A DNA stretch of 64,000 nucleotides, from contig NZ_CP092362.2 of the NCBI RefSeq assembly GCF_022370635.2, positions 2,046,001 through 2,110,000 on the forward strand. Direction: 5' to 3'. A program made the translations under genes and the position numbers. A model generated the notes under the pieces. That model did no database searches. It was not told where the DNA came from and saw only the letters and a program-made list of their open reading frames with translations. Numbering within the stretch: position 1 is the first letter of the stretch; each line of letters opens with the position of its first letter. This stretch comes from Mycolicibacterium crocinum. GTDB taxonomy: Bacteria > Actinomycetota > Actinomycetes > Mycobacteriales > Mycobacteriaceae. Below are positions 19,531 through 26,703 of the stretch, one piece after another.

Positions 19531-20600
19531 CGAACATCGACGACCGGGCCGCCGAAGTTCCCGGAACGCTTGACGCCGCGGCGGTGGCTGCGCTGAGCGC
19601 CTGGGTGCGCGGGCAGGGCATCGGCTCGGGCGTCAGCGATCTCGAACCACTGGCGGGCGGCACCCAGAACGTGGTGGTGCGACTCCGCGTCGACGGCCGT
19701 CCGCTCGTGCTGCGCCGGCCGCCGCCGCATCCGCGGCCCAACAGCAACCGCACCATGCAGCGCGAGATCGCGGTGCTGCAGACATTGGCCGGCAGCGCGG
19801 TACCGCATCCCGAGTTCGTGGCCGGCTGCGACGACCTCGACGTGCTGGGTGTCGTCTTTTATGTGATGGAGGATGTCGACGGGTTCAACCCGGCGACCGA
19901 GGTGGCGTCGGCGTACGTCGCCGATTCGCGGCTGCGGCACCAGGTCGGCCTCAACTACGCGGCCGACCTCGCTCGCCTGAGCGCAGCGCCGTGGCAGGGC
20001 CGCCCACTGCAGCAGCTGCACCGGCCGGGATCCTTTCTGGCGCGCCAGGTTCCGAACTTCCTGACGTTGCTCGACAGTTATCGGCACGAGAGTTATCAGC
20101 CTGAGGCGCTCGAGGTGGGGCGGCTGGCGGACTGGCTCGGCGAGCATCGGCCGCCCGACGGTGAGCCGGGCATCATGCACGGCGACGCGCATCTCAACAA
20201 CGTTCTGCTGCGTCGCGATGTGCCCGAGGTCGCGGCGTTCGTGGACTGGGAGATGTGCACCATCGGCGATCCGCTGCTCGACCTCGGGTGGATTTTGGTC
20301 TGCTGGCCCGATGATCCCGACCCGATCAACGCCGGCCGAGAGCTGGCCGCACTGGGTGGGCTGCCGTCGCGCACCGAACTTGTCACCGCCTACGCCGACG
20401 CCGGCGGCCGGCCCACCCACCATCTGGACTGGTACATCGCGATGGCGTGCTTCAAGCTGGCGATCGTCATCGAGGGGACGTACTCGCGGTATCTGGCCGG
20501 GCAGGCGCATCGCGAAGCCGGTGAGCGCCTACATGATTCGGCGAGCCGGCTGATCGGCCTCGGCGTGCGGGTCGCGGCGGGGGAGAACCCCTTCGTCTAG
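19527..20600 (+). CDS. phosphotransferase family protein (APH/ACAD10-like kinase)
   Basis: 357-residue aminoglycoside phosphotransferase-fold kinase. LAGGTQNVVVRLRVDG is the nucleotide-binding strand region. IMHGDAHLNNVLLR carries the catalytic Asp and Asn, and DWEMCTIGDPLLDLGW the metal-binding Asp. This set fits the ACAD10/choline kinase-like subgroup common in mycobacteria, which is thought to phosphorylate hydroxyacyl compounds during fatty acid catabolism rather than antibiotics. GTG 19527 overlaps the phosphatase stop in a 4-bp coupling. Its stop overlaps the convergent Cys-rich small gene. Confidence 0.88.
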   Translation: MTNIDDRAAEVPGTLDAAAVAALSAWVRGQGIGSGVSDLEPLAGGTQNVVVRLRVDGRPLVLRRPPPHPRPNSNRTMQREIAVLQTLAGSAVPHPEFVAGCDDLDVLGVVFYVMEDVDGFNPATEVASAYVADSRLRHQVGLNYAADLARLSAAPWQGRPLQQLHRPGSFLARQVPNFLTLLDSYRHESYQPEALEVGRLADWLGEHRPPDGEPGIMHGDAHLNNVLLRRDVPEVAAFVDWEMCTIGDPLLDLGWILVCWPDDPDPINAGRELAALGGLPSRTELVTAYADAGGRPTHHLDWYIAMACFKLAIVIEGTYSRYLAGQAHREAGERLHDSASRLIGLGVRVAAGENPFV

Positions 20601-20734
20601 CGGCCGGGCTGACCGCCCTGTCCGCAGGTGCACTGCTGGGTGGGCGGTACGTCGCGCATGACCTGGTCGACGTGCTCGCCACAACCCGCCCAGGTGGTCT
20701 TGTGGCAGTTCGGACATTCAACGGGGTAACACAT
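20597..20734 (-). CDS. 45-residue cysteine-rich small protein, thioredoxin-linked
   Basis: A short frame running MCYPVECPNCHKTTWAGCGE to CTCGQGGQPGR. It has six cysteines, five arranged as C-x2-C, a middle Cys and C-x-C, suggestive of a zinc ribbon. A strong ribosome-binding site (AAGGAG, revealed as CTCCTT at 20740-20745) precedes its ATG by 5 nt. It begins 24 bp after the thioredoxin stop and so belongs to that operon. Small MCYPVxCPxC-type proteins recur in mycobacteria, but I know of no assigned function. A metal- or persulfide-handling role is inferred from its neighbours and cysteines. Confidence 0.75.
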   Translation of the reverse strand: MCYPVECPNCHKTTWAGCGEHVDQVMRDVPPTQQCTCGQGGQPGR

Positions 20735-20757
20735 ATCAACTCCTTCTGGCCGGCAGA

Positions 20758-21132
20758 TTAAGCGTCGGCTTTCGTTCTACGGGCGGCAATCGTCGCACGA
20801 ACCTTGGCCATGTCGAGCGCCTTGACCTTGGTGATCAATTCCTCGAGAGCTTGCGGCGGCATTGCCCCGGGCTGGCTGTAGACGAGGACCCCCTCCCGGA
20901 AGGCCATGATGGTCGGAATCGATCGAATCTGCAGGGCGGCGGCCAGTTCCTGCTCGGCCTGCGTGTCGACCTTGGCATGGACGACGTCGGGGTGGGCTTG
21001 GGCGGACTTGTCGAAGACCGGAGCGAACGCGCGGCACGGGCCGCACCAGGCCGCCCAGAAGTCGACGATGACCACCGTGTTGTCGGTGATCGTCGACTCG
21101 AAATTGTCGAGCGAGAGATTGACGGTCGTCAT
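20758..21132 (-). CDS. thioredoxin
   Basis: 124-residue thioredoxin with the active-site WAAWCGPC motif (Cys30, Cys33) after VVIVDFW, a cis-proline region RSIPTIMAF and the usual final helix. It reduces disulfides or persulfides in the cytoplasm. ATG 21132 is preferred because MTTVNLSLDNFE is the canonical start and AAAGGA precedes it. The frame stays open another 32 codons upstream, through the operator region. It is transcribed divergently from a rhodanese across two CsoR/CstR-type palindromes and is followed by the Cys-rich small protein gene. This suggests a dedicated sulfur- or copper-stress thioredoxin rather than the housekeeping TrxC. Confidence 0.93.
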   Translation of the reverse strand: MTTVNLSLDNFESTITDNTVVIVDFWAAWCGPCRAFAPVFDKSAQAHPDVVHAKVDTQAEQELAAALQIRSIPTIMAFREGVLVYSQPGAMPPQALEELITKVKALDMAKVRATIAARRTKADA

Positions 21133-21195
21133 GGTTCGGGTTCCTTTGTTTCGTTGGTCAGACGGCCTGTCGATGGGCCGCGCATTGCCAAGAAC

Positions 21196-21211
21196 ATACC
21201 CCATGGGGTAT
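21196..21211. promoter_or_regulatory. CsoR/CstR-type operator, site 1
   Basis: Perfect 16-bp palindrome ATACCCCATGGGGTAT, 64 bp upstream of the thioredoxin start. It fits the G-tract palindrome TACCC-N4-GGGTA recognised by CsoR-family repressors (copper-sensing CsoR/RicR or persulfide-sensing CstR). Confidence 0.7.
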
Positions 21212-21228
21212 ATATTCCGATAGAGCAA

Positions 21229-21244
21229 ATACCCCCTGGGGTAC
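21229..21244. promoter_or_regulatory. CsoR/CstR-type operator, site 2
   Basis: Near-perfect palindrome ATACCCCCTGGGGTAC, 15 bp upstream of the rhodanese start. Its centre is 33 bp (about three helical turns) from site 1, so two tetramers could bind the same face of the divergent promoter. Confidence 0.7.
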
Positions 21245-21259
21245 TACAGAGAGGCTGAC

Positions 21260-21841
21260 ATGACAACGTCACGAATGATGGTCACTGCGGCGGCGCTGCG
21301 GGGTCAGCTGGGTTCCGTCAACCCGCCGCGGGTGGTGGACGTGAGAACACCCGGCGAGTTCCGGGCCGTCCACATCGGCGGCGCCTACAACGTGCCATTG
21401 GATCTGCTGCGCGAACACCGCGACGAAATTCGCGGCCATCTCGACGAGCATGTCGTCCTGGTCTGCCGTTCGGGCCAGCGCGCGGTGCAGGCCGAACAGG
21501 CGCTGCGTTCAGCAGGACTGGTGAACCTACACATCCTCGACGGTGGCATGAATGCCTGGGAGGCAGCTGGTTTCGACGTCAACCGCGGCACGCCGCGGTG
21601 GGAGTTGGAACGGCAGGTCCGGTTTCTGGCCGGGATCATCGTGGCGCTCAGCGTCCTGGCCGGAGCGTTCGTTCCCGGGGCGCAGTGGGTGGCTTTTGTG
21701 ATGGGGGTCGGACTGGCCGGCGCGGCCGCGACCAATACCTGCGTCATGGGCATGATGCTGGCCAGGCTGCCGTACAACCGGGGACCGAAGTGTGACGCCG
21801 ACGAGATCGTGCGTCAGCTCGTACCGTCGCCACCGCGGTAG
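21260..21841 (+). CDS. rhodanese domain fused to a two-helix membrane domain (YgaP-like)
   Basis: 193 residues. Residues 8-115 are a rhodanese domain with DVRTPGEFRAVHI and the active-site loop VCRSGQRA, whose Cys69 carries persulfide during sulfur transfer. Residues 120-180 form two hydrophobic helices (FLAGIIVALSVLAGAFVPGA, then VAFVMGVGLAGAAATNTCVM) of the DUF2892/YgaP type, which anchor it in the membrane. A further Cys lies at the end of helix two. E. coli YgaP has the same layout and is linked to sulfide/thiosulfate handling. Divergent thioredoxin and shared operators point to a reactive-sulfur response. Confidence 0.9.
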   Translation: MTTSRMMVTAAALRGQLGSVNPPRVVDVRTPGEFRAVHIGGAYNVPLDLLREHRDEIRGHLDEHVVLVCRSGQRAVQAEQALRSAGLVNLHILDGGMNAWEAAGFDVNRGTPRWELERQVRFLAGIIVALSVLAGAFVPGAQWVAFVMGVGLAGAAATNTCVMGMMLARLPYNRGPKCDADEIVRQLVPSPPR

Positions 21842-21886
21842 TAACTCGGTTGCATCGCCGGGCCGCCGAGGTCTAGCCTGGCGTCC

Positions 21887-21931
21887 ATGCATCGTGCGCT
21901 TGCCGTAGTAGCCACCCGCAGCGGGGTCTGA
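21887..21931 (+). CDS. putative 14-residue leader peptide
   Basis: Short frame MHRALAVVATRSGV whose end lies inside a hairpin. It contains two successive GTA valine codons, rare in this GC-rich DNA, plus a third Val just before the stop. It precedes a gene encoding a LeuA-type leucine-binding regulatory domain by 75 bp. The arrangement resembles ribosome-mediated attenuation by branched-chain amino acid supply. This is inferred from layout only. Confidence 0.4.
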   Translation: MHRALAVVATRSGV

Positions 21932-21951
21932 TTCAGACCGACCCCCCGCTG
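21919..21951 (+). promoter_or_regulatory. hairpin overlapping the leader peptide stop (possible attenuator)
   Basis: CAGCGGGG at 21919-21926 pairs with CCCCGCTG at 21944-21951. A competing small stem (GGTCT with AGACC, around the TGA) uses part of the same sequence. There is no U tract, but mycobacterial terminators often lack one. Mutually exclusive folds near a leader stop are what attenuation requires. Confidence 0.4.
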
Positions 21952-22006
21952 TGGGTCGCAAACTACGACGTCGGTCAGCCTCCTTTGAGCGAAAAGACCG
22001 ATTCGC

Positions 22007-22465
22007 ATGACCAGCACCATTTCCCAACCTTTGCCCCGTTTCTGCGCTCCGTTGCCCGTTGAGCTGCGTGAACATGCCGAAGCCATGCCGTGGAGCGACT
22101 TCACCGCGACCTTCAGCGCCACCGACGGCCCCGTGCAGCTGTGGGCGTGGGAATGCGATGACCGTGCCGCCCGGCTCGGCCCGCAACCGCGCCGATTCTG
22201 CGCGACGTTCGCGATCGGCGACCGCATCGAGAGCGCGACCGCGCACGCCAGCGGGCCGGTCGCAGCGCTCACCGCGATGCTTTACGAGCGCGGGATCGGC
22301 GTCGAGATGATCCGCTTCCACCAACTGGCATCCGGGCCGCACACCGCGACCTTCGTTCAGGGCAGTGACGGATGTCGCCGGGAATGGGCGATGGGTTGGT
22401 CCGAGGACGCCACCCAATCGGCGTTGCGCGCCGTCATCGCCTGCGCCAACCGGCTGCTTTCCTGA
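22007..22465 (+). CDS. stand-alone LeuA-type allosteric (regulatory) domain protein
   Basis: 152 residues with no catalytic barrel. The C-terminal part, SGPVAALTAMLYERGIGVEM to ALRAVIACANRLL, has the beta-alpha pattern of the 2-isopropylmalate synthase regulatory domain (compare GPVAAF..AL, W.VG...S...ASL.AVV.A.NR). The N-terminal FCAPLPVELREHAEAMPWSDF resembles the linker before that domain. It may bind leucine or a related ligand and modulate LeuA or act as an independent sensor; function is unproven. It follows the leader peptide and hairpin and converges on cyp136. Confidence 0.65.
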   Translation: MTSTISQPLPRFCAPLPVELREHAEAMPWSDFTATFSATDGPVQLWAWECDDRAARLGPQPRRFCATFAIGDRIESATAHASGPVAALTAMLYERGIGVEMIRFHQLASGPHTATFVQGSDGCRREWAMGWSEDATQSALRAVIACANRLLS

Positions 22466-22483
22466 CGCCCAAACTCACGATTC

Positions 22484-22510
22484 GCAGGGAAAGTGCGAGT
22501 AAATCCCTGC
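22484..22510. terminator. hairpin between convergent LeuA-domain and cyp136 genes
   Basis: GCAGGGA (22484-22490) and TCCCTGC (22504-22510) pair across a 13-nt loop. Flanking CACGATTC and AATTCGT extend the stem imperfectly. It lies in the 63-bp gap between two convergent genes, so it can serve both. Confidence 0.6.
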
Positions 22511-22528
22511 AATTCGTCGATCTCGGCG

Positions 22529-24013
22529 TCAGTGCAGCGGGCGCAGCACGATCGGCATGCCATCCATGGGCACCGGCATGCCGCCGTAGTCCTGGCGCGG
22601 CTCGTAGCCCGGGCGGGGCAGCTCGAGCCGGTAGCGGCGCAGCAACCGATGCATGATTGTCTTGATCTCCAGCTGGCCGAACACCATGCCGATGCACTTG
22701 TGGGCGCCGCCGCCGAACGGGGTGAAGCCATAGCGGTGCTTCTTGTGCTCGTTGCGCGGCTCGGCGAAGCGGGCCGGGTCGAACTTGTACGGGTCGGGGT
22801 AGATCTCCTCGAGCCGGTGGGTCATACCCGGGTAGTAGATGACGTTGGTGTCCTTGGGCAGGTAGTACCCGAGCAGCTCGGTGTCGCGCACGGTCCGGCG
22901 CATCGCCCACTGCACGGGTGAGACGAGGCGGATCGACTCGTTCATCACCAAGTCGAGCGATTCCAGCTTCTCCAGCGCCTCGATGTCGAGCGGGCCGTCG
23001 CCGAGCCGGTCGGACTCGTCGCGGCAGCGCTCCTGCCACTCGGGGTTGGCGGCCAGGTAATACGACATCGTCGTCGCCGTGGACGTCGAGGTGTCGTGGG
23101 CGGCCATCATCAGGAAGATCATGTGGTTGACGATGTCTTCGTCGGAGAACTTGTTGCCGTCCTCGTCCTCGGTCTGGCACAGCACCGACAACAGATCCGA
23201 GCCGTTGGAGCCGCGCTTCTCCTTCACCCGCTCCTCGAAGTAGTTCTCGAGGTACTCGCGGGCCTTCAGGCCACGCCACCAGGTGAACGGCGGGACGCTG
23301 GTGCGGATGATCGCGTTGCCGGCCCGGGTGGTGACGGTGAACGCCTTGTTGACCTTGGTCACCAGCTCGCGGTCGGTGCCCGGCTCGTGGCCCATGAACA
23401 CCATCGAGGCGATGTCGAGGGTGAGCTCCTTCATCGCCGGGTAGAGCAGGAAGCGCGGGTCGTTGGTGACCCAGTCGTTGGCGACCACTTGCGAGACGAC
23501 CTTGTCGACCTGCTCGGTGTAGCCGACCAGCCGGGTGCGGGTGAACGCCTCCTGCATGATCCGGCGGTGGAACATGTGTTCCTCGAAGTCCATCAGCATG
23601 AGGCCGCGGTTGAAAAACGCCCCGATCATCGGGGTCCAGCCCTGCTGCGAGTAGTCCTTGTTGCGGTTGGAGTAGATCGCCTGCCCGGCATCGGGGCCCA
23701 GCGCGGCCACTGTCGGGATGATCGGTGAATCGAGCAGCATGACCGGGCCGTGTTTGCGGTACTTCTGCAGCCAGAAGTCGGGGCCGCCGCGGAACATCTC
23801 GACCATGTGGCCGATGATCGGCAGCCCGGCGTCGCCCATCACCGCTTTGAGATCGCTGCCGGCGGGCGGCTGAGCCATCTCGTGCTGCGGCCAGTCCCGG
23901 GCATTCAGCCGCTTCTCCAGTAGGCCCATGCCGGGCAGCGTCAGCATCGGTGACGTCGTGACGCGGCGCTTCGCCTGGTCCAGTACGTACTGCGGGGTGC
24001 TGATCGTGGCCAT
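22529..24013 (-). CDS. cyp136: cytochrome P450, CYP136 family
   Basis: 494-residue P450 monooxygenase. Features are the K-helix ExxR (MNESIRLVSP), the I-helix MMAAHDTSTSTATT containing the oxygen-activating Asp/Thr pair, the PERF-like FDPARFAEPRNEHKKHRYGF region, and the heme loop FTPFGGGAHKCIGM with Cys440 as thiolate ligand. Length and position next to a divergent TetR and SDR match M. tuberculosis Rv3059 (492 residues). The substrate is unknown, but a sterol- or terpenoid-like compound is plausible. A palindromic site sits in the divergent promoter. No ferredoxin gene is adjacent. Confidence 0.94.
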   Translation of the reverse strand: MATISTPQYVLDQAKRRVTTSPMLTLPGMGLLEKRLNARDWPQHEMAQPPAGSDLKAVMGDAGLPIIGHMVEMFRGGPDFWLQKYRKHGPVMLLDSPIIPTVAALGPDAGQAIYSNRNKDYSQQGWTPMIGAFFNRGLMLMDFEEHMFHRRIMQEAFTRTRLVGYTEQVDKVVSQVVANDWVTNDPRFLLYPAMKELTLDIASMVFMGHEPGTDRELVTKVNKAFTVTTRAGNAIIRTSVPPFTWWRGLKAREYLENYFEERVKEKRGSNGSDLLSVLCQTEDEDGNKFSDEDIVNHMIFLMMAAHDTSTSTATTMSYYLAANPEWQERCRDESDRLGDGPLDIEALEKLESLDLVMNESIRLVSPVQWAMRRTVRDTELLGYYLPKDTNVIYYPGMTHRLEEIYPDPYKFDPARFAEPRNEHKKHRYGFTPFGGGAHKCIGMVFGQLEIKTIMHRLLRRYRLELPRPGYEPRQDYGGMPVPMDGMPIVLRPLH

Positions 24014-24092
24014 CGACGCTCCTTGAAAACAGGCATCTGTGCCGGCCGCGGTGTGGCCGGCACCACAGGATCACTCCATCCTCGCCAACTTT

Positions 24093-24108
24093 CTTGACGC
24101 ATGTCAAG
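24093..24108. promoter_or_regulatory. inverted repeat in the cyp136/TetR divergent promoter
   Basis: CTTGAC-GCAT-GTCAAG, perfect 6-bp arms, 80 bp upstream of cyp136 and 37 bp upstream of the TetR start. It is a candidate operator for that TetR regulator acting on both genes. Confidence 0.55.
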
Positions 24109-24144
24109 TTTCACTTCGGCCCCGGCGTGGTGCAAGGTATTTGG

Positions 24145-24783
24145 GTGACCGCGCAGCAAGAGCCCGTCGAGGCGCCTCGTCGTCGCGGCGACAAGCAGCG
24201 TCACGCGATCGTCCAAGCCGTCCGTGAGCTGCTCGAAGAGAAGCCCTTCGCCGAGCTGTCCGTCAGCACGATCAGCGACCGGGCCGGTGTGGCCCGCTCG
24301 GGTTTCTACTTCTACTTCGACTCCAAGTACGCCGTGCTGGCCCATATCGTCGGCGAGGCCGCCCACGAGCTCGAGGAACTCACGCAGTCGTTCGCCCCGC
24401 GCGGACCGCAGGAGTCGCCGACGGCCTTCGCCGAACGCATGGTGCGCAGTGCCGCTGCCGTCTACGCCCACAATGACCCGGTGATGTCGGCCTGCAATGC
24501 CGCGCGCCATACCGACGCCGAGATCCGCGAGATCCTCGACGCCTACAACGAGGCCGTCGTCGACCAGATCGTCCCGATCGTCGAGGCCGAGCTGCGCAAC
24601 CGCACCGCATCCCCGATCAGTGATGACATCCGCGGACTGGTCCGAACCCTGGCGGCGACAACGGCTTTCACGCTGTCCGGTGACTCCGCGTTTGTCGGTC
24701 CCGAGCGGAAGATGGACGAGGCGGTGCTCATCCTGGAAAAGCTGTGGCTGCACGCGCTGTGGGGCGGACAGGTCGGCGAGTAG
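24145..24783 (+). CDS. TetR family regulator of the cyp136 locus
   Basis: 212-residue TetR repressor. The N-terminal helix-turn-helix is KQRHAIVQAVRELLEEKPFA followed by TISDRAGVARSGFYFYFDSK. The rest is the helical ligand domain (VRTLAATTAFTLSGDSAF). Start GTG 24145 (VTAQQEPVE) is preceded by AAGG and gives a length near Rv3058c. The frame is open to TTG 24094, but that codon lies inside the inverted repeat. It is divergent from cyp136, and 4 bp precede the SDR, so it likely autoregulates and controls both in response to a lipophilic ligand. Confidence 0.9.
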   Translation: MTAQQEPVEAPRRRGDKQRHAIVQAVRELLEEKPFAELSVSTISDRAGVARSGFYFYFDSKYAVLAHIVGEAAHELEELTQSFAPRGPQESPTAFAERMVRSAAAVYAHNDPVMSACNAARHTDAEIREILDAYNEAVVDQIVPIVEAELRNRTASPISDDIRGLVRTLAATTAFTLSGDSAFVGPERKMDEAVLILEKLWLHALWGGQVGE

Positions 24784-24787
24784 ATCG

Positions 24788-25654
24788 ATGGCTGACGGCT
24801 TCGCGGGCAAGAGGGTTTTCATCACGGGCGCCGCCAGCGGTATCGGGCGTGCCACCGCGCTGCGGCTGGCGCGCGAGGGTGCCGAGTTGTATCTGACCGA
24901 CGTTAACGCCGACGGTTTGGAGCAGACCGTCGCCGACGCCCGCGCGCTCGGCGCCGAGGTGCCCGAGCATCGCGCCTTGGACATCTCCGATTACGACGCG
25001 GTCGCCGGATTCGCCGCCGACATCCACACCCGACACCCCGCGATGGACATCGTGATGAACATCGCCGGGATCTCGGCGTGGGGGACCGTCGATCAGCTGA
25101 CCCACCGGCACTGGCGCTCGATGATCGAGGTCAACCTGATGGGCCCGATCCACGTGATCGAAACCTTCCTGCCGCCGATGGTCGCCGCAGGCCGAGGTGG
25201 CCAGCTGGTCAATGTCTCCTCAGCCGCCGGCCTGGTCGCGCTGCCATGGCATGCCGCTTACAGCGCGAGTAAGTATGGGCTGCGCGGACTTTCGGAGGTA
25301 TTGCGCTTCGACCTCGCCCGCCACGACATCGGTGTCTCGCTGGTGGTGCCGGGCGCGGTGGACACGCCGTTGGTGCAGACCGTCCAGATCGCCGGTGTGG
25401 ATCGCGACCACCCGAAGGTGCAGAAGTGGGTCAAGCGGTTTGGCGGGCACGCGGTGTCGCCGGAGAAGGTCGCCGACGCGATTCTGGCCGGCGTGACCAA
25501 GAACCGTTTCCTGATCTACACCTCGCCGGACATCCGCGCGCTCTATGCGTTCAAACGGCTGGCGTGGTGGCCGTACAGCGTGGCGATGACCCGGGTCAAC
25601 GTCTTCTTCACTCGGGTGCTGCGCCCGCGCGGGGCTGTTTCCCGCACCGACTAA
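24788..25654 (+). CDS. SDR family oxidoreductase (cyp136 locus)
   Basis: 288-residue classical short-chain dehydrogenase. Features are VFITGAASGIGRATALRLA, the NIAGIS motif, catalytic Ser then Tyr-x3-Lys in VSSAAGLVALPWHAAYSASK, and a long C-terminal tail (RALYAFKRLAWWPYSVAMTR) with an aromatic amphipathic stretch that may touch membrane. It corresponds by position to Rv3057c. Being 4 bp after the TetR gene, it is probably co-transcribed, and it may act on the alcohol made by CYP136. The ATG lies downstream of a long open frame in the TetR gene, so the correct start is 24788. It overlaps dinB2 by 4 bp at its stop. Confidence 0.92.
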   Translation: MADGFAGKRVFITGAASGIGRATALRLAREGAELYLTDVNADGLEQTVADARALGAEVPEHRALDISDYDAVAGFAADIHTRHPAMDIVMNIAGISAWGTVDQLTHRHWRSMIEVNLMGPIHVIETFLPPMVAAGRGGQLVNVSSAAGLVALPWHAAYSASKYGLRGLSEVLRFDLARHDIGVSLVVPGAVDTPLVQTVQIAGVDRDHPKVQKWVKRFGGHAVSPEKVADAILAGVTKNRFLIYTSPDIRALYAFKRLAWWPYSVAMTRVNVFFTRVLRPRGAVSRTD

Positions 25655-26703
25655 ACCGGCGCCAGCTCCAGACGCACCCCGAGCAGACGCACCGGGCGGT
25701 CGAGCTCGAAGAGGTCGAACACCCGCAGTGCCGCCGCCGTGATCAGCTCGCCGTCGACGCTCGGTGTGTCGAGTTTGCGGATCTTGGTCCGCGTGTAGAA
25801 CGTGTTGGTGCGCACCGTGACTGCCACGCGGGTGACGATGCGTGATTGCGCGACGACATCGGCGAGAGCCTGCCGCGCGAGGTCGACGATCGCGGCGTCC
25901 ATCTCCGCGCGTTCGGTCAGGTCTCGCGGAAACGTGATGACGTGGCTACGCGAGCGTGGAATCCATGGCTCGGCGCTGACCGTCGTGTCCCCGCCGCCCT
26001 TGGCCAGCAGCAGAAGCCACAGTCCGGTACGCGGACCGAAGGTGGCGGTCAGCAGCTCGGCGTCGGTGTGGGCGAGCTCGCGGACCGTCGTGATACCCAG
26101 GCCGGCAAGCTTTTTCGCGGTCTTGGGACCGACTCCCCACAAGGCGTCGACCGGGCGGGCGCCCATCTGCTCCATCCAGTTGGCATCGGTGAGCGTGTAG
26201 ACACCGTCGGGCTTGCCGAAGCCGGTGGCGACTTTGGCGCGCTGTTTGTTGTCGCTGATCCCTACCGAGCAGACCAGGCCGGTCTCGGCGGCGATCACCG
26301 TGCGGATCCGCTCGGCCAGCTCGACCGGGTCTTCGACGTGGGCCCCGACGTACGCCTCGTCCCAGCCCCACACCTCGACCGGATGGCCGAGGTCCCGTAG
26401 CAATCCCATGACTTGGTCGGAGGCCTCGTCGTAGGCCGGCGGGTCGGACGGCAGGAACGTCGCGTCGGGGCACTTACGCGCCGCGCTGCGCAACGGCATC
26501 CCGGCGTGCACGCCGAAGCCGCGGGCCTCATACGATGCGCACGTCACGACCTTGCGTGGCTCCGTGGGATCGCCACTGCCACCGACGATTACCGGCAGAC
26601 CGAGGAGTTCGGGGTGGCGGCGCAGCTCGACGGAAGCCAGGAACTGGTCGAGGTCGACATGCAGCACCCAGTCGCGGGCTGTTGGTGCGGTCACGTCCCG
26701 CAC
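25651..26703 (-). CDS. dinB2: Y-family DNA polymerase IV, DinB2 type
   Basis: 350-residue translesion polymerase. The palm motif HVDLDQFLASVE has catalytic Asp17, and GWDEAYVGAH holds the second acidic pair. KKLAGLGITTVRELA is the thumb helix-hairpin-helix, and the little finger ends in LLGVRLELAPV. The steric-gate position is Leu22 rather than Phe or Tyr, as in M. smegmatis DinB2, a polymerase known to accept ribonucleotides. There is no C-terminal clamp-binding motif that I can see. The GTG start overlaps the end of the upstream TetR gene by 13 bp, so the two are probably coupled. It corresponds to Rv3056. Confidence 0.93.
   Translation of the reverse strand: MRDVTAPTARDWVLHVDLDQFLASVELRRHPELLGLPVIVGGSGDPTEPRKVVTCASYEARGFGVHAGMPLRSAARKCPDATFLPSDPPAYDEASDQVMGLLRDLGHPVEVWGWDEAYVGAHVEDPVELAERIRTVIAAETGLVCSVGISDNKQRAKVATGFGKPDGVYTLTDANWMEQMGARPVDALWGVGPKTAKKLAGLGITTVRELAHTDAELLTATFGPRTGLWLLLLAKGGGDTTVSAEPWIPRSRSHVITFPRDLTERAEMDAAIVDLARQALADVVAQSRIVTRVAVTVRTNTFYTRTKIRKLDTPSVDGELITAAALRVFDLFELDRPVRLLGVRLELAPV

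Noticed and set aside
24497..24787. Extended N-terminus of the SDR through the TetR gene
   Set aside because: It is another frame of the TetR coding region; the SDR has a proper ATG at 24788.
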